Shown: positions 34,635 to 46,730 of the stretch, one piece after another
Layout of the letters: every line of letters starts with the position of its first letter
Numbering within the stretch: the first letter of the stretch is position 1
Assembly: GCA_035772735.1 (NCBI GenBank)
Contig: JASDFA010000007.1
Location: forward strand, 130,424,501-130,488,500
Length of the DNA stretch: 64,000 nucleotides
Direction of reading: 5' to 3'
Source: Datura wrightii
Taxonomy: Eukaryota; Streptophyta; Magnoliopsida; Solanales; Solanaceae
The notes under the pieces: model-generated
What the model was told of the DNA's origin: nothing
What the model saw: the letters and a program-made list of their open reading frames with translations, nothing else
Database searches by the model: none
Position numbers and translations under genes: made by a program

Positions 34635-35821
34635 TTTGTTTGGTATGACGGAAAGTATTTTCTAATTTTCTCATATTTTTTGGTTGGCCTAAATATTTTG
34701 ACAAATATTTTTCAAATAGACTTATTATCCTCAAATTTACGAAAAATGACTTTCCTAAATAAAGTAATTTTCAAGATTATCTTTCAACCTCACTACCAGC
34801 ACCTAATCCACCTAGACACCATAGGTCACCGAACCATGACCTCAGCCCCTCGACCTACCACCCCGTCACGTGATCCATCCCCAGCTCCACCTTTCGCTCA
34901 GGCTCACCCCCTCGACCCAACTCTGATCAGAGACCCGATCCTGACCTTGAAACGGGTCTTTATCCTGAATTGGGATCCAACCTTAATTTGACTATCGATC
35001 ACCACATGGGACCCAACTTCCAACACCTAAGCGAGGACCCAGCCTTGACCTGACTCATGATTTAAACTCGAAACCCAAAACCCAGCCTGACCCTACCTCA
35101 GGAGCTGACCTTGATCCCGACCCTAATCTACGGCCCAATAACTTCGACATCGACTCGTGATCTAAAACATAAACTTGACCCTAACCTCAACCTTGATTGG
35201 GAACCTAACTCTTAACCTAACCCAACTCAAGACTAGAAATTAACAACCTGGGACTTAGACCCTACCCTACCCCAACTTGGAACTCGAACCTAGGACCTAA
35301 CCCTAACCTTGACTTTGACCATTCGGACAAGGGACCTGACTCCTAACTTTTACTTGGGACCTGACTTTCGGCCCTGACCCTCAATATAAAATCTTACCTA
35401 GGACCCGACTCCTGGCCTCTAACCCAACCCCTGATTTAGAACCCAACCTCGACTTGAGACCTGACTCTTGGACCTGTCCCCAACCCCTGACCTAAGACCC
35501 GATCGTAAGTCGATCGGGTCGCGATTTGGGGTTAGGATCATGTCTCGAGTCGTTGTTGGGGTCGAAAAATTCCTGGATCGGGGTCGGGCCAGTTCTTGGG
35601 TAGGGTTTGGGTGACAGATCAGATTGAGGGTTCGGGTTCGTATTAAAGGATGGGGATCCGAGTCCAATTTCATAATATTTGCCCAAATTATACCTAAATG
35701 CTCTTGGGATAATATTTTTTCTTTACTAATCAAACACCAGAAAATAAGTAATAAAATCATTTATATTTTAGAAAAAAATTTCTATTTGTTGGAAACATTT
35801 TCCTTCATACCAAACACACCC
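34635..35821. mobile_element. Non-autonomous TTA-target MITE with fold-back C-rich/G-rich interior (1187 bp)
   Basis: Terminal repeats GGTTTGTTTGGTATGACGGA and, from the other end, GGGTGTGTTTGGTATGAAGG, flanked by TTA at 34632-34634 and 35822-35824. This fits PIF/Harbinger-type insertion. The interior from about 34800 to 35505 is built of degenerate units around GACCTGACCC / CCCTAACC on the plus strand. Near 35506 it flips to GGGTTCGGGTCGG-like units up to about 35660, with a palindromic gatcg...cgatc at the turn. No transposase. Confidence 0.65.
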
Positions 35822-35964
35822 TTAGATAATTGAATTGTGACATGTTTTAATTGAGCACGTAAATACATGATAAAGCATTTCTATAGAACATTTTTCGGCT
35901 CAAATTTTTGAAAAGAAATTTTGTGTGTGTTTCTCTTTCACCTATTAAGTAAATAAGTTGACCA

Positions 35965-36183
35965 TGTTATGAAATAATAAAGCAAGAGGAAGAATATTGT
36001 AGAGAAAAAGAGAATAATTCTTATTTCTCTTAAGGATTCTTTTGAGGGGTTAAAGAGATGATTTACAATGAACAGAAAACCCTTTTATTTATAGGAGAAA
36101 ACTAATTTGGTCCAAAGTTACAAACTCTAACTTTCCTTCTAAGAAATAGACATTCACCATAAATAAAAAATATATTTATAATA
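35965..36183 (-). repeat. Element F 3' LTR (219 bp)
   Basis: About 90 % identical by eye to the LTR at 54455. The terminal CA has become TA. The minus strand carries a TATA-like CTATAAATAAA near 36086-36096. Confidence 0.85.
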
Positions 36184-36193
36184 CTCCTCCTTG
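36184..36193 (-). other. Element F polypurine tract
   Basis: The minus strand reads CCAAGGAGGAG directly before the 3' LTR. Confidence 0.7.
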
Positions 36194-36552
36194 GATGTCT
36201 ATTTGATAGATAATGTGCCTCGTTAAAACCTTATTAGAAAAATCCAGTGGAAAAAAATCTAGTGAAGGAAAAAGAGTACATATATCTAATAATACGCATT
36301 TTGGCTACCTCATTAAAAACCTTACAAGGAAAACTCAGTGGGACAAAACCTCATAAGGGAACAAGAGTACAACGCATATTAACTCCTCCTAATGAGAACA
36401 TCCTTGAATTTTTGCATCTCAAGCATGTGCACCATCTTATCAAAAATTGCAATTGGTAGAGATTTGGTGAATAAATCAGTCACATTGTCACTTGAACGAA
36501 CCTGTTGCACATTGATATAACAATTCTTTTGGAGCTCATGTGTGTATAAAAG
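36194..36552 (-). pseudogene. Element F RNase H C-terminal fragment
   Basis: The minus-strand frame reads THELQKN, INVQQVRSSDNVTDLFTKSL, MVHMLEMQKFKDVL, then a stop. This matches the copia RNase H C-terminus (HDLQ...RSSDN.ADLFTKSLP). Element D inserted just upstream, between this and the RNase H part ending at 46731. Confidence 0.85.
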
Positions 36553-38986
36553 TGTTACACCCCATAAATTTTAAATGAATAAATAGCCTAATGGCATGTT
36601 GGTTAAGGGATTTAGAAAAAAAAAAAACTAGGAAAGTCGGTTTTTTCCATCTTCATCAATAAAAACTAGGAAAAACAGAAGGTAGCCATTTTAAGGCAAA
36701 CCCACGACTTATATATATATAATTCCTTCCGATTACGCTTCGAAATGCGGTCTAAACTCCGTTCTAGCTTAGATACCGAGGTATAAAGCTGTAGAGAGGA
36801 ATCCTATGGAGTTGGTTTCGTGAAATTTGGCTGGTGAAACGTCGTGCTACCGAGGTAAAGTAAATAAAATTGCTTTAAATTAGTAACAATGTGTTCCTAG
36901 CTTTGCAGTGAGCATTTATCTCTTCTGGACTATCGAGAAATAACGAGTTTTCGACCGTTTTCCGAAAGGTCGAAGTTTGGGATAAATATATATCAAAAGT
37001 GATAATTTCTCCCAGATATTAATGTATTTAGTTCTAATTGACATGTATATGAATGTAGTTGGGAGAAACAGCAGAAGTACCGACGGAAATCACATCGGTC
37101 AGTCGGGTACTCAGAAACTAAGTATGTAAAGCTATTCTTTTGGCAAGCCAAGAAGTACAGTCTAGAAAATAAATAGAATAAAGGCTATTAACAGATACCC
37201 AGCGTACATGAACGATTTTAGTACGATTTCCAGCAAGCATGCTAGTACATCATTACGTATCATGCAATAATCAGAATAACGGATAGTCAGATAATTTCAG
37301 ATAGTAATGTGGTATCCGCTAGTAGCTCAGCATGTTCTTACGTAATACCCAGAATGAAAGTTGTAAAAGTAGTATAATGAATTAGCAAGATTACAGATAA
37401 TATATTTTACTTTTGTTGAGACTGTATCCGGTAATAGATGACACATTTTATATTATTAAGCTATATCCAGTTATAGATGGCATGTTCTATGTTATTGAGT
37501 TATATCCAAATATAATCAGATAAACAGATAAAGGCCAGGTAGCAGTTAGCCCAGCAATGAGAAATGGCGTAAAACAGAATATAGCATCAGTTGTTTAATA
37601 CGGACTGGCCTTGAAATAAAAGAAGAGAATATGATTAGTATTTTCATTTGAGTACGCTTGCTGTGTATGTGTTTTGCATGTTGAGACTTGTTATGGCATG
37701 TGGGTGTCCTTTAGCATCCCCGCCGTACCTGGGTTATAGATGTGTCGATACCAGATTCAGATACCGCCACCAGCTGGGCGATGCCGTCCGCCTAGAGGAC
37801 GATGATGGCCAACCACCATAATAATACGGTCCAGATTACCCTGCTTGCAGGGGAAGTTCAGTTTACTCTGCGCAGAGCCAGATTACCCTGTTTACAGGGG
37901 CAGACTACTCTGTGTGCGCTTGTGGCCGAGGGCAGTTTCAGATACAGATTTTTATAAAATTACCCTGTTGTGTGTTTACACCCAGGGGTAGTTTCAGTCA
38001 CAGATACAACAGCAGATTACCCCGTTGAGCGCTTGCGCCTAGAGGCAGGAGTCTTCGGACTCAGACACAGTTCATTGTCAGAGGCCAAGGCCAGAGCTAC
38101 GTACCCAAGGGGGCCGGTAGGAGGAACTCACAATTATCAGATGAGTGGAGTGACTTATTTTTGGTTGGTTTAGACCCGGGTAGGGGTAAATAGATTGTTC
38201 TGTTGGTTGGCACCTTCCGGCTTATGGGGGTCGGTCAGGTATTGTGTGTATTTATATGTATATCTATATGTGCTATTAGATACTTATAGACAGTAGGACG
38301 ACACGTCGTCAGGTATGCCCCCTTTAGTTACAGAATAAGTAAACTCTCCCTAGTTATCCTCAGCCAGATAGACTCAGCTACTTCCTGCTTATATGTCATG
38401 TTATTGTTGTTACCCATTTCAGTTGTATATTTCAGTTCGCTTTACATGCTCGGTACCTGTGGTACTGACGCCTGTGGGGGCGCTGCATTGCTTGCCTGCA
38501 GGTGCATATAGACGAGGAGTCGATCCCTCGTGATCCAGTCAGTAGAGTTATCAGCTCCTATCCTCGGGAGCTAGACAGTTGGAGGTTGTTCCTATTTCCT
38601 TTTTGATTATAGTTTGGACAGGTCGGGGCCCTGTCCCGACCATTCTATTATTACTTCCTAGAGGCTTGCAGTCTGATGTTTCCTGTGGTGGTGGAGCCGG
38701 TTGTGTGGGGCCGTGCATGTATATATGTGTTTAGCTGTTGATGTTTGCCGTGTGGGGCCTTCTTCTGGTTATAGTTAGTGACCTTGTTGGTCACAATTGT
38801 GAATAATAGTTGCTTCAGATTATAGTGTCATTGTTCTGGTTAGCTGTTGTGCTTTGCAGGTGGCTATAGGCCTAATCGGTCGGGGGCTGTATTTACAGCC
38901 GCTATATAGCCGGTTCGTTTCTTGAAATAGAGCCAGAGTCTAGCAGGCACCAGGTGCCCGTCATACCCCCAAGGTGGGGTATGAAA
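36553..38986 (+). repeat. Element D 5' LTR
   Basis: Starts TGTTACACCCC. The 3' end is GTATGAAA where the other LTR has GTGTGACA, so the terminal CA is lost. TATA region at 36710-36721; conserved hairpin at 38621-38641. Confidence 0.93.
38621..38641 (+). other. Conserved U5-region hairpin (representative copy, element D)
   Basis: Stem GGTCGGG/CCCGACC plus a closing G-U pair around loop CCCTG. Counterparts are in the other D LTR (46360-46380), B (11768-11787, 19741-19761), G (61285-61305) and E (48730-48750). It lies about 1.9 kb downstream of the TATA region, so it would be in the transcript. Confidence 0.6.
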
Positions 38987-38990
38987 AACT

Positions 38991-39002
38991 TGGTATCAGA
39001 GC
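38991..39002 (+). other. Element D primer-binding site (initiator tRNA-Met)
   Basis: TGGTATCAGAGC four bases after the 5' LTR. Confidence 0.93.
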
Positions 39003-39200
39003 AGTTTGTGTGTCAGGGAGTCTGCAAGCCGTGCTAAGTAGAGTCTTGTCTATGGATGTGTTGTGCACCACATACTATAGGCAGGAGGCTGCGAGGCATA
39101 ATAGGATGGTTACCCTTCTTTCATACTCAGTCGTGCCATAGCACAGTACAGTATAGGGTTGGTTCTTTGAAACTTACCACCTTCTTTGTCTAAAGATACT

Positions 39201-42200
39201 ATGGCAGATCAGTGGCACCCTGCTACAGGCAGGAGATTGGATACAGCGGTGGGCCAAGGCACCAGCAGGATGCCTCACTTACAGCCAGATTCAGCCCGGT
39301 CTGAGGGCGATACGGAGGTGTCATCTCGACCCTCCCAGCAGTCTCCGCCTTGCCAGACACCATTTGAGGCAGCAACGCCTCCCACAGCTCCTGCACCCAC
39401 TTCATCTGATCAGGAGCTACGTAGTGTGGTGGTTATGTTAACCCAAATGCTAGCTACCCAGCGTCATCCAGTACCACCTGCAGCAGCAGAATCTCTAGGT
39501 GGGCCAGGTAGTTCCAGGGTTAGAGAATTCTTGGCATTGGGACCCCCGCAATTCACTGGGTCAGATCAAGCAAAGGACCCCCAGGATTTCCTAGATCAGA
39601 TGCAGAGAATTTTTCGGGTTATGCATGTGACCCCTACAGAATCAGTTGAGCTGGCAGTGTTTCGGTTGCGGGATATAGCTGTATTATGGTACGAGAGTTG
39701 GGAGAGATCTCGGGGAAGAGATGCAGCCCCTCCTACTTGGTCCAGCTTCTCAAAGGCCTTCCTGGACCACTACTTACCCCGGGAGGTCAGACAGGCCTGG
39801 ATGGAGCAGTTCTTACACTTAGAGCAGGGGGCCAGGAGCGTCCGTGAGTATTCTTTACAGTTCGACTCCTTAGCCCGCTATGCTCCAGCATTTGTGGACA
39901 CCATGTCGTCCATAGTCCATCGCTTTATTATGGGCCTGAATTCAGATTACATAGAGACGTGCATGACGACTACTTTGAGAGAGGACATGGACATAGCCAG
40001 GGTACAGGCCTTCACACAGACAATTGAGGGCTTGAGACAACGGCAGCGGGGCGACAGGCAGGCGACTTCAGAGCAGCGCCGTAGAAACAGACCTGCTGAG
40101 ATTCAGGGGGAAATCCCTAGGGGGCCGAGACCACGGTTTTCAGATAGGCCACTCAGATCTTTACCTCCGGTACTGCAGTAGAGAGGCAGATTTGTTCATC
40201 GGAGTCAGTTAGAGTCCGATAGCAGTTTACGGACAGTAGCATCACCTCAACAGCGGAGGGCAGAACAGAGTAGATTTGCACCTACCCCTTGTCCTATATG
40301 CCACCGACCCCATTCTGGAGCCTGCAGGCAAGGCTTCTCAGGGTGCTATTACTGCGGACAGGAAGGGCATTTAATGAGATATTGTCCGGCCAGAGGACAA
40401 GGTAGCCAGGATAGTCTGGATAAAGCATCAGCGGGGTCACGAGCTCCAGCAGCCTCGACAGGGCGCAGACCCTTAGGTTCAGCAAATAGGGGCCGAGGTA
40501 GATCAGGAGCCTCTGGCTCAGGTGCAGGCCCCAGCTGTACCTATGCATTACAAGGGAGGCAGGATTCATAGGCATCTCTCGACGTGGTCACATGTATATT
40601 GATTATCTGCTCATACCCTGTTTATGTATTGATTGATCCAGGGTCTACCTTGTCATATATTACACCATTTGTGGCCCGGAAGTTGGGTATCGAACCAGAA
40701 TTTCTTCAGCATCCCTTTTCAGTGCTTACACCGATCAGTGACTTGATTACAGCTAAAAGAGTTTACCGAGGGTGTACGGTAGAGGTTGCTGATCGCCAGA
40801 CCAAGTAGACTTAATAGAACTTGAGATGGTCGACTTCGATGCTATTATGGGTATGGACTGGTTAGTGCCTTGCTATGCCAACTTAGAATGCTGGACCAAG
40901 ACGGTCCGATTTCACTTTCCGGGGGAAGCAGTGCGAGAGTGGAAAGGGAGCACAACTACGCCAAAAGGTAGGTTTATTTCCTACCTTCAGGCGAGAAAAT
41001 TAATAGCAAAGGGATGTATTTATCACCTAGTTAGAGTCCAGGACGTTCGGGTGGAACATCCGACTCTTCAGTCTGTTCTAGTGGTCAATGAATTCCCTGA
41101 CGTATTTCCAGATGAGTTTCCTGGTATCCCTCCCGAAAGGGAGATAGATTTTGCAATTGACTTGTTTCCAGGGACTCAACCTATATCCATTCCCCCGTAT
41201 CGCATGGAACCAGCTGAGCTTAGAGAGTTGAAGGAGCAGTTAAAAGATTTGCTCGACAAAGGCTTTATCAGGCCTAGTACTTCCCCGTGGGGTGCGCCAG
41301 TTCTATTTGTAAGAAAGAAAGATGGCTCACTCCGTATGTGTATAGACTACCGGCAGCTGAATAAGGTAACGGTTAAAAGCAAATACCCGCTCCCTAGAAT
41401 AGATGATTTGTTTGACCAGTTGCAGGGGGCCAGATGTTTCTCTAAGATAGATCTGAGGTCCGGATACCACCAGGTCCGGGTTCGTGAGAGGGACATTCCA
41501 AAGACTGCTTTCAGGACCAGATATGGTCACTTTGAACTTTTAGTCATGTCTTTTGGGCTGACGAATGCTCCCGCAGTGTTTATGGACCTGATGAACAACA
41601 TATTCAGACCGTATTTGGATCTGTTCGTGATAGTATTTATCGATGATATTCTGGTATATTCTCGTTCAGAGACAGATCACCAGAACCATTTACGAACAGT
41701 ACTCCAGATCCTTAGAGACCGTCAGTTGTACGCCAAGTTTTCTAAGTGTGAGTTCTGGCTGAACTCAGTTGTCTTTTTGGGGCATATCGTGTCGGATGAT
41801 AGGATACATGTGGACACACAAAAAATAGAGGCGGTCAAGACATGGCCCAGACCTACCACTCCGACCGAGGTCTGCAGTTTCCTAGGTTTAGCAGGGTATT
41901 ACCAGAGATTTGTTGAAGGGTTCTCCACTATAGCAGCACCTCTGACAAAGCTGACACAGAAAGCAGCTAAAGTTCAATGGACGGAGGCATGTGAGCAGAG
42001 TTTTCAAGAATTGAAAAACAGATTGACCTTCGCCCCAGTACTAGCATTGCTAGAGGGAACAGATGGGTATGCGGTGTATTGCGACGCTTCAGGCTTTGGA
42101 ATGGGTTGTGTGCTGATGCAGCATGGAAAGGTAATTGCTTATGCTTCCAGACAGCTGAGGAAGCATGAAAAGAACTATCCAACGCATGACCTGGAACTGG

Positions 42201-43983
42201 CCGCAGTGATCCACGCTCTGAAAATCTGGAGGCATTATCTGTATGGCGTTCATGTAGACATTTTTACAGAACATAAAAGCCTGAAGTATATTTTCACACA
42301 GAGGGAGTTAAATCTGCGGCAGCGTCGTTGGTTAGAATTGCTGAAAGATTATGACGTAAATATTCTCTACCACCCAGGGAGAGCTAATGTAGTAGCCGAT
42401 GCCCTCAGCCGTAAGTCAATGGGGAGTTTAGCGTATTTGCGACCCGAGAAGCAGGAGTTAGCCAAGGAAATTCATCAGCTAGCTGGTCTAGCCGTTCGAG
42501 TAGTAGAAACAGAAAACAATAGAGCGGTGATTCAGAACTCCGTTATGTCATCGTTAGTTACAGAGGTAAAAGAACGACAGTACGAGGACCCTCACTTAGT
42601 CCAGCTCAGAGATAGAGTTCAGAAAGGTAAGGATCTATATTTCCAGGTGACTGAGGACGTAATGCTACGTTGTAAGGGCCGCCTATGTGTCCCGAATGTT
42701 TCAGGGCTTCGCCAGAAGATCATGCATGAGGTACATTACGCTCGCTATTCCCTTCATCCAGGAGCAACGAAAATGTATCACGACATCAGAGACATCTACT
42801 GGTGGCCAGGTATGAAAGCTGAAATAGCTGAATTTGTATCTAGATGTCCTAACTGCCAGCAGGTGAAAGCAGAACACCAGAAACCGGGGGGTCTGACGCA
42901 GGATATAGCCATACCTTTGTGGAAATGGGAAGCGATAAATATGGATTTTGTAACAGGGTTACCCCGTAGCAGACGCAGAAACGATTCTATTTGGGTAATC
43001 GTTGACAGATTAACAAAATCAGCCCATTTCCTGCCAGTACAAACTACATTCACTGCTGAGGATTATGCCGAATTATATATCAGAGAAATAGTTAGATTAC
43101 ATGGAGTGCCGATATCTATTATTTCAGACAGGGGAGCACAGTTTACAGCTAGATTTTGGCAGTCGTTCCAGAGAGGCCTGGGGATACAGATTAACTTAAG
43201 TACAGCCTTTCATCCTCAAACAGACGGGCAAGTAGAACGAACTATCCAGACGCTCGAAGATATGCTACGAGCGTGTGTACTAGATTTTGGGGGTAGCTGG
43301 GATGAGCATCTGCGTTGATTGAATTTGCCTATAATAACAGTTATCATTCAGCTATCCAGACGACGCCCTTTGCAGCATTATACGGGCGGAAATCTAGATC
43401 ACCCGTCGGCTGGTTTGAAGCGAGGGAGACAGCGCTGATTGGGCCGGATATTATTCGTCAGTCAGAAGAGGCGGTGAAGCTTATCAGAGAACGCCTACTG
43501 ACTGCTCAGAGCCGCCAGAAGTCTTATGCAGATATGCGGCGCAGAAATTTAGAATTTGCAGTGGATGACTGGGTATATTTGAAAGTGTCTCCAATGAAAG
43601 GGGTGATGAGATTTGGCAAGAAAAGCAAGCTTAGCCCGAGGTTCATTGGGCCATATCAGATTCGGCGAAGAATAGGCCAAGTAGCATACGAATTGAACTT
43701 GCCCCCAGAATTAGAGTTTATTCACCCAGTATTCCATGTATCTATGTTGAGGAATTTCGTAGGAGACCCTTCCATAGTTGTTCCAGTTCAGGATGTCCAA
43801 GTCACGGAAGAGTTAGCATATGAAGAGGTTCCAGTAGCTATACTAGACAGACAAATCCGTAGACTGAGAACTAAAGATGTTGCATCTGTCAAGGTATTGT
43901 GGCATAACAGAAACCGAGAAGAGATGACCTGGGAAGCCGAGAAGGACATGAAAGCTAGATATCCCCACTTATTCCAGGCATAG
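39201..43983 (+). pseudogene. Element D gag-pol polyprotein, two stops and two frameshifts
   Basis: Start ATG at 39201 aligns with that of element B; an in-frame TTG at 39186 is not needed. Order: gag capsid, zinc knuckle CYYCGQEGHLMRYC (about 40350), protease VLIDPGSTLSY, RT FIDDILVYS (about 41635), RNase H, integrase, chromodomain ending near 43980. Breaks are TAG at 40179-40181 (aligned with a CAG in B), TAG at 40569-40571, a one-base loss near 40803 (DRQT/VDL) and a one-base loss near 43311 (DEHL/LIEF). The integrase zinc finger HPG and D, D, E residues are intact (MDFVTG, ISDRGAQF, GQVERT). RNase H reads FTEHKSL where the family has TDHKSL, replacing a catalytic aspartate. Protein similarity to B is high throughout. 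Confidence 0.93.
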
Positions 43984-44240
43984 GCAAACAGGAGGTATGT
44001 TAGAACTGTTTTTCCTTATGAATGCTTATATTTCATATATGAAAGCAGACGATTGATTATAGAAAGTTATATATGAATGTTATTATATCGTGTGGAGGAC
44101 CTGTATTGGGCTTTTCTGCTTTTCAGGAATTTTGAGATAGTCCATAATACAGGGGAAACTCTGCCAAAATTTTTCTAGAAACAAGTTGAGTAAGTTGAGA
44201 AGTCCTCTAGATAGAATGTCATTCGAGGACGAATGTTCTT

Positions 44241-44253
44241 AAGGGGGGGAGGA
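44241..44253 (+). other. Element D polypurine tract
   Basis: AAGGGGGGGAGGA directly before the 3' LTR. Confidence 0.9.
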
Positions 44254-44407
44254 TGTTACACCCCATAAATTTTAAATGAATAAATAGCCTAATGGCATGT
44301 TGGTTAAGGGATTTAGAAAAAAAAAACTAGGAAAGTCGGTTTTTTTCCATCTTCATCAATAAAAACTAGGAAAAATATAGGGTAGCCATTTTAAGGCAAA
44401 CCCACAA

Positions 44408-44462
<55 letters not shown>

Positions 44463-46725
44463 CCTTCCGATTACACTTCGAAACGCGATCTAAACTCCGT
44501 TCCGGCTTAGATACCGAGGTATAAAGCTGCAGAGAGCAATCCTACGGAGTTGGTTTCGTGAAATTTGGCCGGCGAAACGTCGTGCTACCGAGGTAAAGTA
44601 AATAGAATTGCTTTAAATTAGTACCAATGTGTTCCTAGCTTTGCAGTGAGCATTTATCCCTTCTGGACTATCGAGAAATAACGAGTTTTCGACCGTTTTC
44701 CGAAAGGTCGATGTTTGGAATAAATATATATCAAAAGTGATAATTTCTCCCGGATATTAATGTATTTAGTTCTAATTGACATGTATATGAATGTAGTTGG
44801 GAGAAACAACAGAAGTACCGACGGAAATCACATCGGTCAGTCGGGTAATCAGAAACCAGGTATGTAAAGCTATTCTTTTGGCAAGCCAGGAAGTACAGTC
44901 TAGAAAATAAATAGAATAAAGGCTATTAATAGATACCCAGCGTACAAAAATGATTTTAGTACGATTTCCAGCAAGCATGCTAGTACATCATTACGTATCA
45001 TGCAATAATCAGAATAACGGATAGTGAGATGATTTCAGATAGTAATGAGGTATCCGCTAGTAGCTTAGCATGTTCTTACGTAATACCCAGAATGAAAGTT
45101 GTAAAAGTAGTATAATGAATTAGCAAGATTACAGATAGTATGTTTTACTTTTGTTGAGACTGTATCCGGTAATAGATGGCACATTTTATATTATTAAGCT
45201 ATATCCAGTTATAGATGACATGTTCTATGTTATTGAGTTATATCCAAATATAATCAGATAAACAGATAAAGGCCAGGTAGCAGTTAGCCCAGCAATGAGA
45301 AATGGTGTAAAACAGAATATAGCATCAGTTGTTTAATACGGACTGGCCTTGAAAGAAAAGAAGAGAATATGATTAGTATTTTTCAATTGAGCATGCTTGC
45401 TGTGTATGTGTTTTGCATGTTGAGACTTGTTATGGCATGTGGGTGTCCTTTAGCATCCCCGCCGCCCCTGGATTATAGTTGTGTCGATACCAGATTTAGA
45501 TACCGCCACCAGCTGGGCGATGCCGTCCGCCTAGAGGATGATGATGGCCGACCACCATAATAATACGGTCCAAATTACCCTGCTTGCAGGGGCAGTTCAG
45601 TTTACTCTGTGCAGAGCCAGAATACCCTGTTTACAGGGGCAGACTACTCTGTGTGCGCTTGTGGCCGAGGGTAGTTTCAGATACAGATTTTTATAAAATT
45701 ACCCTATTGTGTGTTTACATCCAGGGGCAGTTTCAGTCACAGATACAACAGCAGATTACCCCGTTGAGCGCTTGCGCCCAGAGGCAGGAGTCTTCGGACT
45801 CAGACACAATTCATTGTCAGATGCCAAGACCTGAGCTACGTACCCAAGGGGGCCAGTAGGAGGAGCTCACAGTTATCAAATGAGTGGAGTGACTTATTTT
45901 TGGTTGGTTTAGACCAGGGTAGGGGTAAATAGATTGTTCTGTTGGTTGGCACCTTCCGGCTTATGGGGGTCGGTCAGGTATTGTGTGTATTTATATGTAT
46001 ATCTACATGTGCTATTAGATACTGATAGACAGTAGGATGACACGTCGTCAGCTACGCCCCATTTAGTTACAGAATAGGTAAACTCTCCCCAGTTATCCTC
46101 AGCCAGATAGACTCAGCTACTTCCTGCGTATATGTCATGTTATTGTTGTTACCCATTTCAGTTGTATATTTCAGTTTGTTTTACATGCTCGGTACCTGTG
46201 GTACTGACACCCGTGGGGGCGCTGCATTGCTTGCCTGCAGGTACACTTAGACGAGGAGTCAATCCCTCATGATCCAGTGAGCAGAGTTATTAGCTCCTAT
46301 CCTCCAGAGCTAGACAGTTGGAGGTTGTTCCTATTTCCTTTTTGATTACAGTTTGGGCAGGTCGGGGCCCTGTCCCGACCATTCTATTATTACTTCCTAG
46401 AGGCTTGCAGTCTGATGTTTCCTGTGGTGGTGGAGCCGATCGTATGGGGCCGTGCATGTATATATGTGTTTAGTTGTTGATGTTGGCTGTGTGGGGCCTT
46501 CTTCTGGTTATAGTTAGTGACCTTGTCGGTCACAAATGTGAATAGTAGTTGCTTCAGATTATAGTGTCATTGTTATGGTTAGCTGCTGTGCTTTGTAGGT
46601 GGCTATAGGCCTAATCGGCCGGGGGCTGTATTTAAAGCCGCTATATAGCCGGTTCATTTCTTGAAATAGAGCCAGAGTCTAGTAGGCACCAGGTGCCCGT
46701 CATACCCCCAAGGTGGGGTGTGACA
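44254..46725 (+). repeat. Element D 3' LTR
   Basis: TGTTACACCCC...GGGGTGTGACA. Contains the 51-bp AT run at 44410-44460 and the hairpin at 46360-46380. Confidence 0.93.
44410..44460. repeat. (AT)n microsatellite at the TATA position of the D 3' LTR
   Basis: About 51 bp against about 12 bp at the same place in the 5' LTR (36710-36721). The flanking bases match. Confidence 0.95.
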
Positions 46726-46730
46726 AAAAG

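Larger units (their letters stand above)
36553..46725 (+). mobile_element. Element D: full-length Tekay/Del-like Ty3 chromovirus (10.2 kb)
   Basis: Target duplication AAAAG (36548-36552 and 46726-46730). LTRs are 2434 and 2472 bp, the size difference being mostly an AT run. PBS, gag-pol and polypurine tract are in order on the plus strand, opposite to the other chromovirus-type elements here. LTR divergence is about 4 % in the first 400 bp, so it is older than B. Gag-pol has two stops and two frameshifts. It splits the RNase H of copia element F. Confidence 0.95.

Noticed and set aside
34800..35660. Telomere-like CCCTAACC sequence
   Set aside because: Units are too degenerate and mixed with GACCTGACC; the tract is bounded by MITE ends, so it is not an interstitial telomere block.
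19264..39002. tRNA-like matches (TGGTATCAGAGC, TGGCGCCGTTGCCGGGGA)
   Set aside because: Only the 3'-end complement of a tRNA is present; these are primer-binding sites, not tRNA genes.
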